From the NCBI GenBank assembly GCA_902362455.1, contig CABIWJ010000004.1, positions 89,824 through 153,823 on the forward strand: a stretch of DNA of 64,000 nucleotides, given 5' to 3'. The DNA comes from Eubacteriaceae bacterium. Lineage in GTDB: Bacteria > Bacillota > Clostridia > Lachnospirales > Lachnospiraceae. The position numbers were made by a program, and so were the translations under genes. Shown here piece after piece: positions 15,222 to 26,100 of the stretch. How positions within the stretch are numbered: the first letter of the stretch is position 1; each line of letters starts with the position of its first letter. The notes under the pieces are model-generated. The model was not told the origin of the DNA and made no database searches. It worked only from the letters and a program-made list of their open reading frames with translations.

Positions 15222-16316
15222 ATGAATTATGAAAAAAAATTGAATAAGAATAACAAAGGTTTTACGTTATTAGAGTTAATATTGACAGTTGTTATATTAG
15301 CTCTGGTTACGGCTCCCTTTTTAAGTAGTTTCGTTTCGGCATCAAGGGCGAATCAAAAATCTAAACGCATACAGGAAGCTAATGAATTGGGAGAATATAT
15401 TATTGAACAGTTCAAGGCAACTTCAGTAGATCAATTAGTAACAACATATAAATTAACGGCAGACGGTTCATATATAATTGATTCAGCAACTGGTTCGGCA
15501 TATAGTAAAAATTCTACAAAATATACAGGTAAAGTATCAAAGAACTCTGCCGATGCAGCATTGCCTACTGGTATGAGGAAAGGATATACGGCGGAACTTA
15601 CTCTTACACCTGCGAAGAATGTAGTAAATGCGGATTATGCAATACCAGTAATAGACAATTTGGATAAAAAAGTATGTGCAGTTTTCAATAAAAATATTAC
15701 TAAATATGATAATTTGTACACAGGAGCATCATCAAGAAAAGTTACTATTGAAGTTGAAAAAAGTGCTACAAAGTATAAAGTTAAGCTAATAGTAGATATT
15801 AAGAATGTTTCGGGCAGTATATTAGGTACTAACTCGATAACATGGGAATATGATACTGTACCATCAGTTTATGTGTTGTATAAACCATTAAGCGTAAATG
15901 ATGAAATTGAAATTAAAAATAATATATATAATGCTGCTGATTTTGAAGTGGCAGGTGAAAAGAAGAATGTTGGAGTATATATTATTAATCAAAAAGATTC
16001 AACCGGGCTGTATTACAATAGTATGCCGGCTTCAAGGATTAAAGTATATGAGGCATCTTCAGCTATATCAGGTAATACATACACATTAAATAATCTTATC
16101 AGTCCAACTAGTACATCATCTATGTTAACTAACACAACGTTATATACTAATATAGGAGATGTTAAGAATAATCTTTCAGCAAGTAAAGACAATGGAAATG
16201 TAAATGATACAGTTAAGATGATTAAAATTGATACAGTTTATAACTTAGATGTAACAGTTAAATATGAAGGAAAGAAAGTTTCTGATTATAATTCAACGAA
16301 AGTTGTCGGAGAATAG
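15222..16316 (+). CDS. minor pilin (GspI/PilV-like N-terminus, large globular domain)
   Basis: 364 residues. A class III leader ends at Gly13 and is followed by FTLLELILTVVILALVTAPF, with Glu18 at mature +5. Only about 27 hydrophobic residues resemble known pilins; the rest is a large Ser/Thr/Asn/Lys-rich domain (about 320 residues) that I do not recognise. Minor pilins of the GspI/PilV class are usually 120-180 residues, so this one is unusually large. It is the first of four consecutive pilin-like genes and probably contributes to the pilus tip or priming complex. A GAAGGGAGAA ribosome site lies upstream. Confidence 0.8.
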   Translation: MNYEKKLNKNNKGFTLLELILTVVILALVTAPFLSSFVSASRANQKSKRIQEANELGEYIIEQFKATSVDQLVTTYKLTADGSYIIDSATGSAYSKNSTKYTGKVSKNSADAALPTGMRKGYTAELTLTPAKNVVNADYAIPVIDNLDKKVCAVFNKNITKYDNLYTGASSRKVTIEVEKSATKYKVKLIVDIKNVSGSILGTNSITWEYDTVPSVYVLYKPLSVNDEIEIKNNIYNAADFEVAGEKKNVGVYIINQKDSTGLYYNSMPASRIKVYEASSAISGNTYTLNNLISPTSTSSMLTNTTLYTNIGDVKNNLSASKDNGNVNDTVKMIKIDTVYNLDVTVKYEGKKVSDYNSTKVVGE

Positions 16317-16331
16317 GAGGTGGCAGAATCA

Positions 16332-18881
16332 ATGTTTAAAATTAAAAAGTTAAATAATAAAGGTGATACTTTAGTAATTGTGCTTATAGGTATATTTGTA
16401 TTATCAATTCTAGGTACACTCATTTTAGGTGTAACTGCCACTAACTTATCTATGAAAGCAAATGAGAATAAAAATGAGAAAACATTTTATTATGCAGAGA
16501 AAGCTGTGGACGAATTATATGCTGGTATTGGCGAAGAAGTAATGGATGCCGTACAGGAATCATATAACGAAGTACTTGTTAATTATGTAAGCTATGGTTC
16601 AGGTGTTAATGCAAATGATAAAATGGTAGAATTGCTGAATAATAGACTTGTCAAACTTTATGATAATAAGAAAATAGATAAAACAGCATCAGGATTAGAT
16701 GTTAAAAAAGTAATAGAAAGATGTGTAAGTAATGGATACATTAATAGCGTAACCGGATATACATTTGATTGTAAAGCACCTGATGGTTCTGCTGATGTTG
16801 TATTTTATGAGAAAGCAGTTGGAAGTACAGGCTATACTGAATTAACAGGAAGTACTATTGATGTAAAAGATATAGATAGAATATCTATAAAAAATATCGA
16901 AGTAAAGTGCATATCAAATCAGGGATATTCTTCAAAGATTAAGACAGATATAGATATCAATATTCCAGAGTTTAATATTGATTTTACAGATTCAGATACT
17001 ACTATGGATTTACAGGATTTATTAAAATATAGTCTTATATGTCAAGGTGGAAATTTATCAAATGATGTGGCTAAGGATGGTGCTGTAAATAGAATACATC
17101 CGGCTATTGAGATAGCAAATGGTGCAAATGTAACTATTTCAGGTAATTTGTATGCTGATGGAACAGCATATGATGCAAATAAAGTTACTAATGCGGCAGG
17201 AACTGAATACTGGGTTAATAAATCGCCAATGGTAGTTGTAAATAAGAATCAATCTATAAGAATTAATGAATCAGCTACATTAAGATTGAACTCTAAAATT
17301 GTTAACTGTAATAATGATATTGAAGTTGGTGATAACTCTGGTCTTATCATAAGAAACAGAAATGGTGAAGAAAAAACGGATACCACAGATACAATGCAGT
17401 TATTCGCTGATAATATTATTACTAAAGCAGGAACATCTAATGCAACAATAGATATTGTTGGTAATACTATGTTAAAGGATGACTTGCAGCTTGATGGAAA
17501 CAAATCTAATGTTAAGATAAAGGGAAATTACTTTGGATACGGATATCGAGATGATGATAATGATGGTAATGAAGATAATACCGGAGCGATAACAGGTTTT
17601 GTTGATGTTGGATTAACCACAACTGAGCATGAAAGAAGCAGTGCAATCGTAATAAATGGAACAGGTGCCAATGTAGATATGTTAGGTGTTAATAAGTTAA
17701 TATTAGCCGGCAGAGCTTATATTGATTTAGATGCGAGTGGAAAAAACACATCGTATATGACAGGTGAATCTGTATCATTTAAAGGAAATCAGAAAATGTA
17801 TCTTGCTGATACAGAGTTATCAGGAAGTAAAGTGGCAGGAACTAATCCAATATCATATTCTGAGTTATTATCAAAAGCAGGTATAGCAGACGGTGCCGAG
17901 ATAACATATTCGGATTTGAATCTTCAAGATGAAAATAGTGTAGTTGCAAAGAAAATTAAGTTTGACAATATGGTATATTTCTATGTAAAAAATAATAATC
18001 CTGTAACACAGACTCAGTATTTTATTAATGCATATCATAATAATATTGATAAAAGAAAGGATTTAAAAACACAGGTTGAAAAATTAGATGTTCATCAGTT
18101 ATCATTTTCAAATTCTGTTAAAGCCTATACTGCAGGTGCATTAATGCAGGTTGGTAGGACAACATCTAATAATATAGAGGTAACAAATCCGGTATCAGGT
18201 GCATTAGGTATTGCTAAAAATGAAGCACTTAGTTTAATGGAAGTTATTAAAAACAGACTTAATAATTTAACACCTTCACTTAAGGACGTTAGTGAGAATT
18301 ATATATTAGGTCAGGATAATACATTAGTAGCAGGTTCTACAAGTGATGAATTACCATTTGATTATCTTATCAATAGAGAAAAATTATATGATAAATGTGG
18401 TACTGGAAGATTAACAAAAGAGATAGATTTACAGAATTTAACATCAGGTGCTCTTACAACTGAGGGCTTAACATCAGATGAGCAGAAACAATTCATAATG
18501 AAAGCCAGAGACATACTTGATAACTATGCTGGTGGATGGGTTGGTAAAAAATTTGGATTTATACTCAGTTGTGAAGGTGGTATAGGAAATTCTCCTATAG
18601 AATTAGATGCTGGTGTTATAATTACAGACACACCTTATCAGATTAATAAGAATTTTACCGGTTTAATCATATGTAATGGAAAAATGACGGTAAGTGGAAA
18701 TGTTAGCATCCAGGCATGTGAAGAACTTAGTGGATTATTATTTACATATATTCCATCATTACAAGATGTTTTAGGTCCATCATTTAATAAAATAGGTGTG
18801 GCAGAAGATGGTACAGTAGTTGATGTAAGTGCACTTAAATATACAGATATTGTAGATAAATCAAATTGGAAGAAAGATTAA
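16332..18881 (+). CDS. very large GspK/PilX-like minor pilin lacking Glu+5
   Basis: 849 residues. The leader MFKIKKLNNKG is followed by DTLVIVLIGIFVLSILGTLI, so mature +1 is Asp and +5 is Ile where other pilins have Glu. It continues with FYYAEKAVDELYAGI, like the PilX/GspK helix. Lack of Glu5 is a GspK trait and fits the most distal subunit, inserted first. Residues about 260-520 hold many short repeated strands (INESATLRLNSKIV, GLIIRN, NKLILAGRAYIDLD), suggesting a beta-helix. GTG 16320 overlaps the TAGGAGG site (16314-16320), so ATG 16332 is the likely start. The beta-helix reading is inference; no catalytic motif is seen. Confidence 0.75.
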   Translation: MFKIKKLNNKGDTLVIVLIGIFVLSILGTLILGVTATNLSMKANENKNEKTFYYAEKAVDELYAGIGEEVMDAVQESYNEVLVNYVSYGSGVNANDKMVELLNNRLVKLYDNKKIDKTASGLDVKKVIERCVSNGYINSVTGYTFDCKAPDGSADVVFYEKAVGSTGYTELTGSTIDVKDIDRISIKNIEVKCISNQGYSSKIKTDIDINIPEFNIDFTDSDTTMDLQDLLKYSLICQGGNLSNDVAKDGAVNRIHPAIEIANGANVTISGNLYADGTAYDANKVTNAAGTEYWVNKSPMVVVNKNQSIRINESATLRLNSKIVNCNNDIEVGDNSGLIIRNRNGEEKTDTTDTMQLFADNIITKAGTSNATIDIVGNTMLKDDLQLDGNKSNVKIKGNYFGYGYRDDDNDGNEDNTGAITGFVDVGLTTTEHERSSAIVINGTGANVDMLGVNKLILAGRAYIDLDASGKNTSYMTGESVSFKGNQKMYLADTELSGSKVAGTNPISYSELLSKAGIADGAEITYSDLNLQDENSVVAKKIKFDNMVYFYVKNNNPVTQTQYFINAYHNNIDKRKDLKTQVEKLDVHQLSFSNSVKAYTAGALMQVGRTTSNNIEVTNPVSGALGIAKNEALSLMEVIKNRLNNLTPSLKDVSENYILGQDNTLVAGSTSDELPFDYLINREKLYDKCGTGRLTKEIDLQNLTSGALTTEGLTSDEQKQFIMKARDILDNYAGGWVGKKFGFILSCEGGIGNSPIELDAGVIITDTPYQINKNFTGLIICNGKMTVSGNVSIQACEELSGLLFTYIPSLQDVLGPSFNKIGVAEDGTVVDVSALKYTDIVDKSNWKKD

Positions 18882-18951
18882 TACATCATTATCAATTATA
18901 TTATTATAAGACAATTATAGAATTATAAACGTAAAGGAGAGGAATTTTATC

Positions 18952-19482
18952 GTGAATAAAAAGAAAAAGAATAGAGGATTTTCATTGATTGAAATAATCG
19001 TGACTATTGCAATTATGGCGGTTATTACAGCCGGAGCGGTCTCAATATATTCATTGATAAATTCCTCAAAATTAAAATCAATGGCGGGTAAGGTTAATGA
19101 TGCTATTAGTAATGTAAGGTCAGATACATTAACTAAAGAAGGTGTATATGGTTATTTGATGAAATATGATAATACAGAAAAATGTTGTACCATATGTCTA
19201 TATAAAGATGGAAACACAGCCAATCCGTATAAGAAGATTTCTTTAGGTAAATCAGGCCGTTATTATGTGAAAGATAAACTCGGAAATCCATATTACCTTG
19301 ATAAAGTTGATACAAATAGTCTTAAATTTGAATTTGAAAAGTCAGACGGGTCGTTTAAATTTATTAAGGCAACATCATCTGGTACAGCAATAGATATGGA
19401 TAATTGCATATATGTTGAATATTCAGGAAAAGTTAAGAAGATTAAGTTAGTAAAATTAACAGGCAAACATTATATAGAATAG
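18952..19482 (+). CDS. minor pilin (GspH/FimT-like)
   Basis: 176 residues from a GTG start with AAAGGAGAGG upstream. The leader MNKKKKNRG is followed by FSLIEIIVTIAIMAVITAGA with Glu14 at +5. The pattern after the helix (SMAGKVNDAISNVRSDTLTK) resembles GspH/FimU/FimT pilins, where a long helix carries a row of small residues. The C-terminal domain has a CC pair (KCCTICLYKDG). It sits between the GspK-like and the GspJ/PilW-like genes, which supports a tip-complex role. Assignment to the H class is by pattern only. Confidence 0.75.
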   Translation: MNKKKKNRGFSLIEIIVTIAIMAVITAGAVSIYSLINSSKLKSMAGKVNDAISNVRSDTLTKEGVYGYLMKYDNTEKCCTICLYKDGNTANPYKKISLGKSGRYYVKDKLGNPYYLDKVDTNSLKFEFEKSDGSFKFIKATSSGTAIDMDNCIYVEYSGKVKKIKLVKLTGKHYIE

Positions 19483-19522
19483 TAGTTGATTTACAATACA
19501 TATTAAATGAAAGGGATAGTTT

Positions 19523-20086
19523 ATGAGAAGTAAAAATTTCAAAGACAATAATAGCGGTTTAACCTTATTGGAATTAATCATTGGTCTTGCAATTTCTCTT
19601 ATAGTAATTGTAGCTGCATTTTCATTTGTTAATGTTGGAATCAGCTCATATGATAATACTAATAAGACTACAACTTTACAACAGGAAGTGTCATTTATAA
19701 ATAATATACTTGGTAATGGTATAAGAAGTGGTTCAAAAGATCAAGTGACCATAGTGAAATATGACACAGGAGATAAGGCACTTTATACAGGTACAAAAGT
19801 ATTCTATTACAATGCGGGTAAAGAGTCTTTGTACATATATGAAGGTAGTGAATGGAAAACCGCAGCAATTACATCGGATAATAATGATAATCTGGTATCT
19901 AAATATGTAAAATCATTTGATGTGAATTATGAGAAAACGGATACTACAACTACAACACCAACTACATATAATAATGGAGATGAATATACTGGATGTTCAA
20001 ATCTGTTAAATGTTCATATGAAAGTACAGGTGAAAAATAAAAAGGATGAATCACAAATTATTTATAATATTAGAAATAATAGTTAA
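19523..20086 (+). CDS. minor pilin (GspJ/PilW-like)
   Basis: 187 residues. The leader ends SG at position 12, followed by LTLLELIIGLAISLIVIVAA with Glu17 at +5; mature +1 is Leu, not Phe. After the helix, the LQQEVSFINNILGNGIRSGS segment matches the GspJ/PilW pattern, a helix followed by a conserved region rich in Arg/Ser. The C-terminus contains a Thr-run (TDTTTTTPTT) that looks like a flexible linker. AAAGGGATAG precedes the ATG. It is the last pilin before the giant exported protein. Confidence 0.78.
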   Translation: MRSKNFKDNNSGLTLLELIIGLAISLIVIVAAFSFVNVGISSYDNTNKTTTLQQEVSFINNILGNGIRSGSKDQVTIVKYDTGDKALYTGTKVFYYNAGKESLYIYEGSEWKTAAITSDNNDNLVSKYVKSFDVNYEKTDTTTTTPTTYNNGDEYTGCSNLLNVHMKVQVKNKKDESQIIYNIRNNS

Positions 20087-20114
20087 TATTTAGAGATAAG
20101 GAGGAAGAGAGAAT

Positions 20115-23100
20115 ATGGCTATTAAGAATTTCATAGTTAAGAATAAAAAGAAAAGTATTTGTTTTCTTACAGCTTTGATAATATGTATCGTGTCGGTTTT
20201 TTCAGTTATTATTGTCAAGCAGATTAATGCCGGCGTATTCAGAAAAGATGAAAACGGAAATAATGTTTCGGTTAATGAAATCAAAATTCTTGAAATTGTT
20301 GCAAGAGAAGGTGAGCAGGTTCTTGGTTATACTGTAGAAGGCCAGGAGCCTATTAGTGTTTCTAATATTGAAAGTTACAAGGGCAACATGGATTTAGATG
20401 TTACTGACTTTAAGAATGTAACAGGATATGATGTGACAAAGAAAGCTAATAATGATGGCACATTTAGTTATAAAGTAAATGGTTCAAAGCTTAATAGAAC
20501 ATTTAATAATAATGTGCTTGGTGAATCAATGTCAAAAGGTGAGATACAGGTTAAAGCTATTCAGGCCGCAGATGTTAAGGTAAGTGATGTTGAATGGGCT
20601 GATTTAATCTATATTAACTCAAATGATTATAACAGTAATCTTATGTATTATTATGACCAGTTTGTATGCAATGGTTCTATGGGGATTGAGCCTGGACAAC
20701 TTGGTCAGAATTACAATGATGTATATTTAGTAAATCAGGATAAATTATATAGTTCAATTGATAAGATTATCCGTTCAGTAGGCAATAAGAAAGTTGCGGA
20801 TACACTTACAAACGAAGATTTTGAATATGTTCAGATTAAACTTGCTAATCAGGAAGAAATTAATGCTAATCTTTCTAATTATAAAGAATATAATTTAAGT
20901 TATTATAGAGAAAAGTTTGGAAGTCTGGACGAAGAGATATCAGATAATATTGAAGAGGGGATTACAAGAATTAATAAATTATTAAGCGATATTAACAGTG
21001 AAGCAGAAGAAACAGCATTAGGTAAGTTATATGATTTACAAGGCAGAACCCTGACAGATGAAGAAAAGGAAGAAAATAAAGTATATTTCTTACCAGCAGG
21101 ATTTAGTAATTATTTAGAATTTAATGCAGATAAGTATTTTAATGAAATTTCTACATATACACTTGGAATTACAGCAACTAATATTAAAGCGATAATTAAT
21201 AATGTGAATGCAGATGTTTCTGTAGAATCATTAAAGACATTACTACAGTATAAGAATAAGGCTGTTCAGGCATTGAATAATCCACCTGTCGATCCGGAAG
21301 CAGATAAATACGGATTCACACAGGATGATTATGATACAATTTCAGAATGCTTTAAAAAGGTTAACCTTGGAAATATAAATGAAGGAATATTATTTAATTA
21401 TACAGAGGCATTTTTAAATGAATCATTTAAATTCACAACTGCTGATGCAGAAGCTATAAGAGGACTTATTGATAGTGTTAATAAAGCTAAACAGGATGAG
21501 GTATTAGATGAATTAGCAAATGCAGTTGCAGATGAAGAAAAAATGAACAATTTCTGTGATAATGCAGAGACTAATTTTGAATATGCAGATATTAACGGAT
21601 ATGACAAATATTATATTAATAATTATATAGATGCATTAAAGCAGCTTACAGATGCAAATACATTTAAAACAGATGCAAAATGTGACTTGACTAAAATTGA
21701 AAAATTCATTGAAGATGTAAATAAGAATACAGAAGTATTTGAAGATGTTGAAGTATCATGTGATTTAGTATGGAAAGTTGCGACATCTATTTACAATAAG
21801 GCAATGAGCGAAGATGTTGCATTAATGTATAATACAGAGTTACTTACTAATAAGACACTTGGTGATTATACACAGGATTTAACAGAAGTGGCTAAAGCTA
21901 ATGAAAGTGTTATGAATTTAGCTAACAGAGAAAAAGTAGATAATACTAATAACGTTTATAAATTACTTTTATTATCAAGACAGATTAGAGATTCTTATTA
22001 CGCTGACAATCTATCAGCTAAGATAGATGTTAGTGGAGTATATTATCCAGCAGGATTAGATGGTGAAGCAGAGGGTATTAATAGCTGGAATATGAATACC
22101 TTTGATGGCGATGACGGAAATGTAGGTGATACATCTATTAATTACGCAAAATATCGTGAGCCTGAAGTTGTTGGACAGACATATGGCTCAGATGGTACAA
22201 ATGGTTCATCAACCAATTACGTATATAAGAGAATATATAGCTTTACAGGTGACCAGTTCTTTGGTGGAGCCAAATTCACATCAGATGCTGTTTCAGATGA
22301 TAAAAGTTATATAATTACTGCTAATAGTGGATATTCAGATTCGACAACAGATTTAATTGTTACTTCAGATTTGGAAGATGATAATTATATATTGATAAGT
22401 GCAGAGAATAATGCATCATATCAGACAAATAATTGTATATATGCACATTTCTGGGATGATAATAATATTTCATATAAGGAAGAATTTGTAAAGGTATCAG
22501 GTGAAGCTAAAGGCTCAAATGGTAAATATACATTATATAAAGTTTGTGTTCCAAAAGGATACAGACATGTGTTACTAACTAATATAGCATCATGGAATGG
22601 AAATATTAAAACTGCGGATTATACATTACCTTCTGATTATAAAGGAAAACTTTTCTACATTAGTGGAAATACTATTAAACAGGATACAAGCGGAAGAAAT
22701 AATTATGTATTAGCAGGTATTAATAATTCTAAATTGAATGATACAGTTGTATTTAATGGTTCAATGGATATGAAGTTCTGGGCATATAATAATGAAGTTG
22801 CAAGTAATAATTTTACAGCATCATATAGATTGTATGTAGATAATACTGTTATCTTTAGCAGTAATGATGCAGGTTACCATTATCTTGAAGGTGTATCTAA
22901 TGCTGGAAACCAGCCGTTTACGATGAGTGATACAATTAAGATAAAAGATGCACAAACAGTAATCGTAGGTGATGATGAGATTAAGTTATATGCTAATGAT
23001 GGACAGAATTTCCGTGGACAGCTTCTAAGTCTTTCATCAAGTAATAAGCTTAGGATAGAACTTAATTATAATGATGCTTCAGGTGTGACACATACGAGCA

Positions 23101-26100
23101 ACTATTATTACCAGATGGCAAAACCAGCATATGATTTTAAGGTTACTAACTTTATTAAGGATGGTCAGATTGAATATGTTAATTTTGCAAATTTACAATT
23201 CACATATACAAATATGGATTATGTAAGATATTCCGTAGATAATGGCGCATTCGCTGAAATAACAGCAGATAATAACTTAATAAGCATTGGTTCTGATAAG
23301 AATATTGGTGATACAACTCAACTTATTGTTAAGTATAAACCAGTTGGTGGTGATGAAATTGTTATTACAACAACATTAAAGAAGTCAGAGTTAGCAAGTG
23401 TTGAGCATAATTATTTATCAGAAAATACAGCAACTAATAGTTCAGGACTTACAAATGATCCATTATTAACGACTACTGAGAATAGTGCTATAGTTGGTAA
23501 GACTAAAGGTGACGTATTAGTATACTTATTAAGAGTATCACTTATGAATGTTAATTATCCAATTAATGTATTAGAGGTACAGCCTCAGGCTCATGCAACT
23601 GATTTAGATAATGCTAATATGGCTAAGAAAATTCTTCAGGCACTTAAGGTTGATATACCGAGTGATATAAACAAGAATTATAAGAAGTATGTAAATGTTA
23701 CAAGTATGAGCGTTAAAGAGTTTAATACTAGAAATGATGAGTTAACAGCAACTTATGATTTAATATATTTTGGTATTAACCCTGGATATCAATATGTATC
23801 AACAAGTGGCAAGACAAGTGGACGAACAAAGTATAATGATAGTTCAATGGATGGACTTATTTATACAGGTATTGGTGATAAATATACTATTCATTCTGCA
23901 TTTGGTGGTATGGCTGCATCAGATTATGAATATATTAATAATTCAAAAGGAAATAATGTTAAAAGTGGAATGTCAGATGATTTGTATAACACTTGGAAGA
24001 AATATTATACAACAGGTATGACAGGAAATAGTAATTCTTCTTGGAATCTTAATATGTTAGATAGCATTTCAGGACGTTATTATATGAAAAATGGAATGAA
24101 GACAACAAGAATTGGTGGTAATGATATAACTGTCAGAAAAATGAACGAATTGTTAGAATATCTTAAGAGTGGATATCCAATTTTATTAGCTGATGAGATT
24201 ATGAATTGTGATAATTCAGACATTTATGATGATAATAATGGATATGAAAAAAATAAGAATACATATACTAACAATGTAAGCAGATGGCCTTATGTAGATC
24301 ATAATTCTAAAATGTATAATTTCATTTTACAGGCTAAAGCATTAGGTAAAGATGAAAATGGCAATTATACTGGACTTGATAGTGATGGCAATAAGGTATT
24401 TATGGATAATAAGTCATATGCAAGTTTGGTATCTATATCTAAAATGAGTGACGGTTCAAATCCTGAGTATTTGTCATCAGACAATAAATTTGAAGGTGGA
24501 TTAAGATTTGCTTTCAAGAGAGTTGAAATTCTTGACTTTGAGTTTAAGAGTGGACCAAAACAGTATGATGAAGGCGTAAGTTCAGGTAATACAGGTAAAT
24601 ATATTGAAGCTAATGAGCAGGAACATAGTTTGTATAATATCAATTTAGGATTTAAAGATGGAATTAAAATTAATGAAAATCAAATTGATGGAAAATATAT
24701 TTATAAAGTATACATAGATAAATCTGGCGTTGGTAAATTTGAAGATGTTGATACGGTAGAATTATCACCTGAATATGAATTAATTAAAGATAATGATGGA
24801 TATGTCACAGGTGTACATATATATGGAAACTGGCCAGAGAATATAGAAGGATTTATTCCTTGGAAAGTTGAAGCTGTTGATGTGAATAATGCTGGTCTTA
24901 AATATACATATATTGGAAATTCAGCATTTAGACGTAAAGAAGCTAAGGATGTCTATGTTTTATGGATTAAGGCACAGGAAGATAAGTGTACATTAGATTT
25001 CTGCAATACTGTTAAAAATTACTCAGGTGATTTTAGTAATGATTATAGAATACATCTTATAACTATGTATTTAGCAGATTTTAATGCATATTACAGTAAA
25101 GACGTAAATTGTGATGAATTCCGTGATAATAAAGATTTGCTTTTTACGTCTGAGACTTCTAAATTAAAAGTTAAATCTGTATGGGATTATGCAAAGACAA
25201 AATCAGCTTATGCAAAGAACAATTATAATATGGGCTCTAATGGAAATAGCAAAGAAGATAAACTTGATACGAAAAAATTAAATGAATTAAGTGATAATAC
25301 AGAATTAGATATGATTGTATGTGGTTTCTGTGATTCATATTCTCAGCTTGACATTAATGATATAGCAGCTTTAAAGAATATTGAATATTTTGTTAATTCA
25401 GGTCATTCACTATTATATTCACATGATAATTCATCATTTAATAGTACAATACATAGATATTCAAAAAATGGATATATTTCCCAGGGTGGAACAGATTGGG
25501 CAAGATATGAGACATATTTCCTTAAGACATTAGTTGGACAGGATAGATATGGTATAACAGCTAGTGAGTCTGATTTACCTGAAGAATATGTAAATGCAAG
25601 AAAGTATTTGGATACAAGTAAAATTGAACAGGCAGATTTACGAGGAATGACAGAAACCTGGACATTTATAAGTAATGGCTGGGGCGGAGATAAGAAAGGT
25701 AACAAGCTATACGTAAAAGATATTGGCTCAAGTGAATATGTAAATATTAATACATATGCAACTACTACAAAGATTCTTCAAATGAATAAAGGTCAGATAA
25801 CAGCATATCCATTTGTTTTGCCTGATTCTTCTAAGTTTTCGGTAGCAACTACACATACACAGTATAGTGAATTGAATCTGGAAGATAGTGAAGTAACAGT
25901 ATGGTATGCACTTGATTCACAACAAAATACAAAGAATATATATTATTATACTAAGGGTGATGGTTGTAACAACTATTATATCTATTCAAAAGGTAATGTA
26001 ACTTACACAGGTGCCGGACATTCGAGAATTTCAGGAATTGATGAACAGAAGTTGTTCGTAAATACATTGGTTGCTTCAATTAAAACAGGTAACTATGCAC

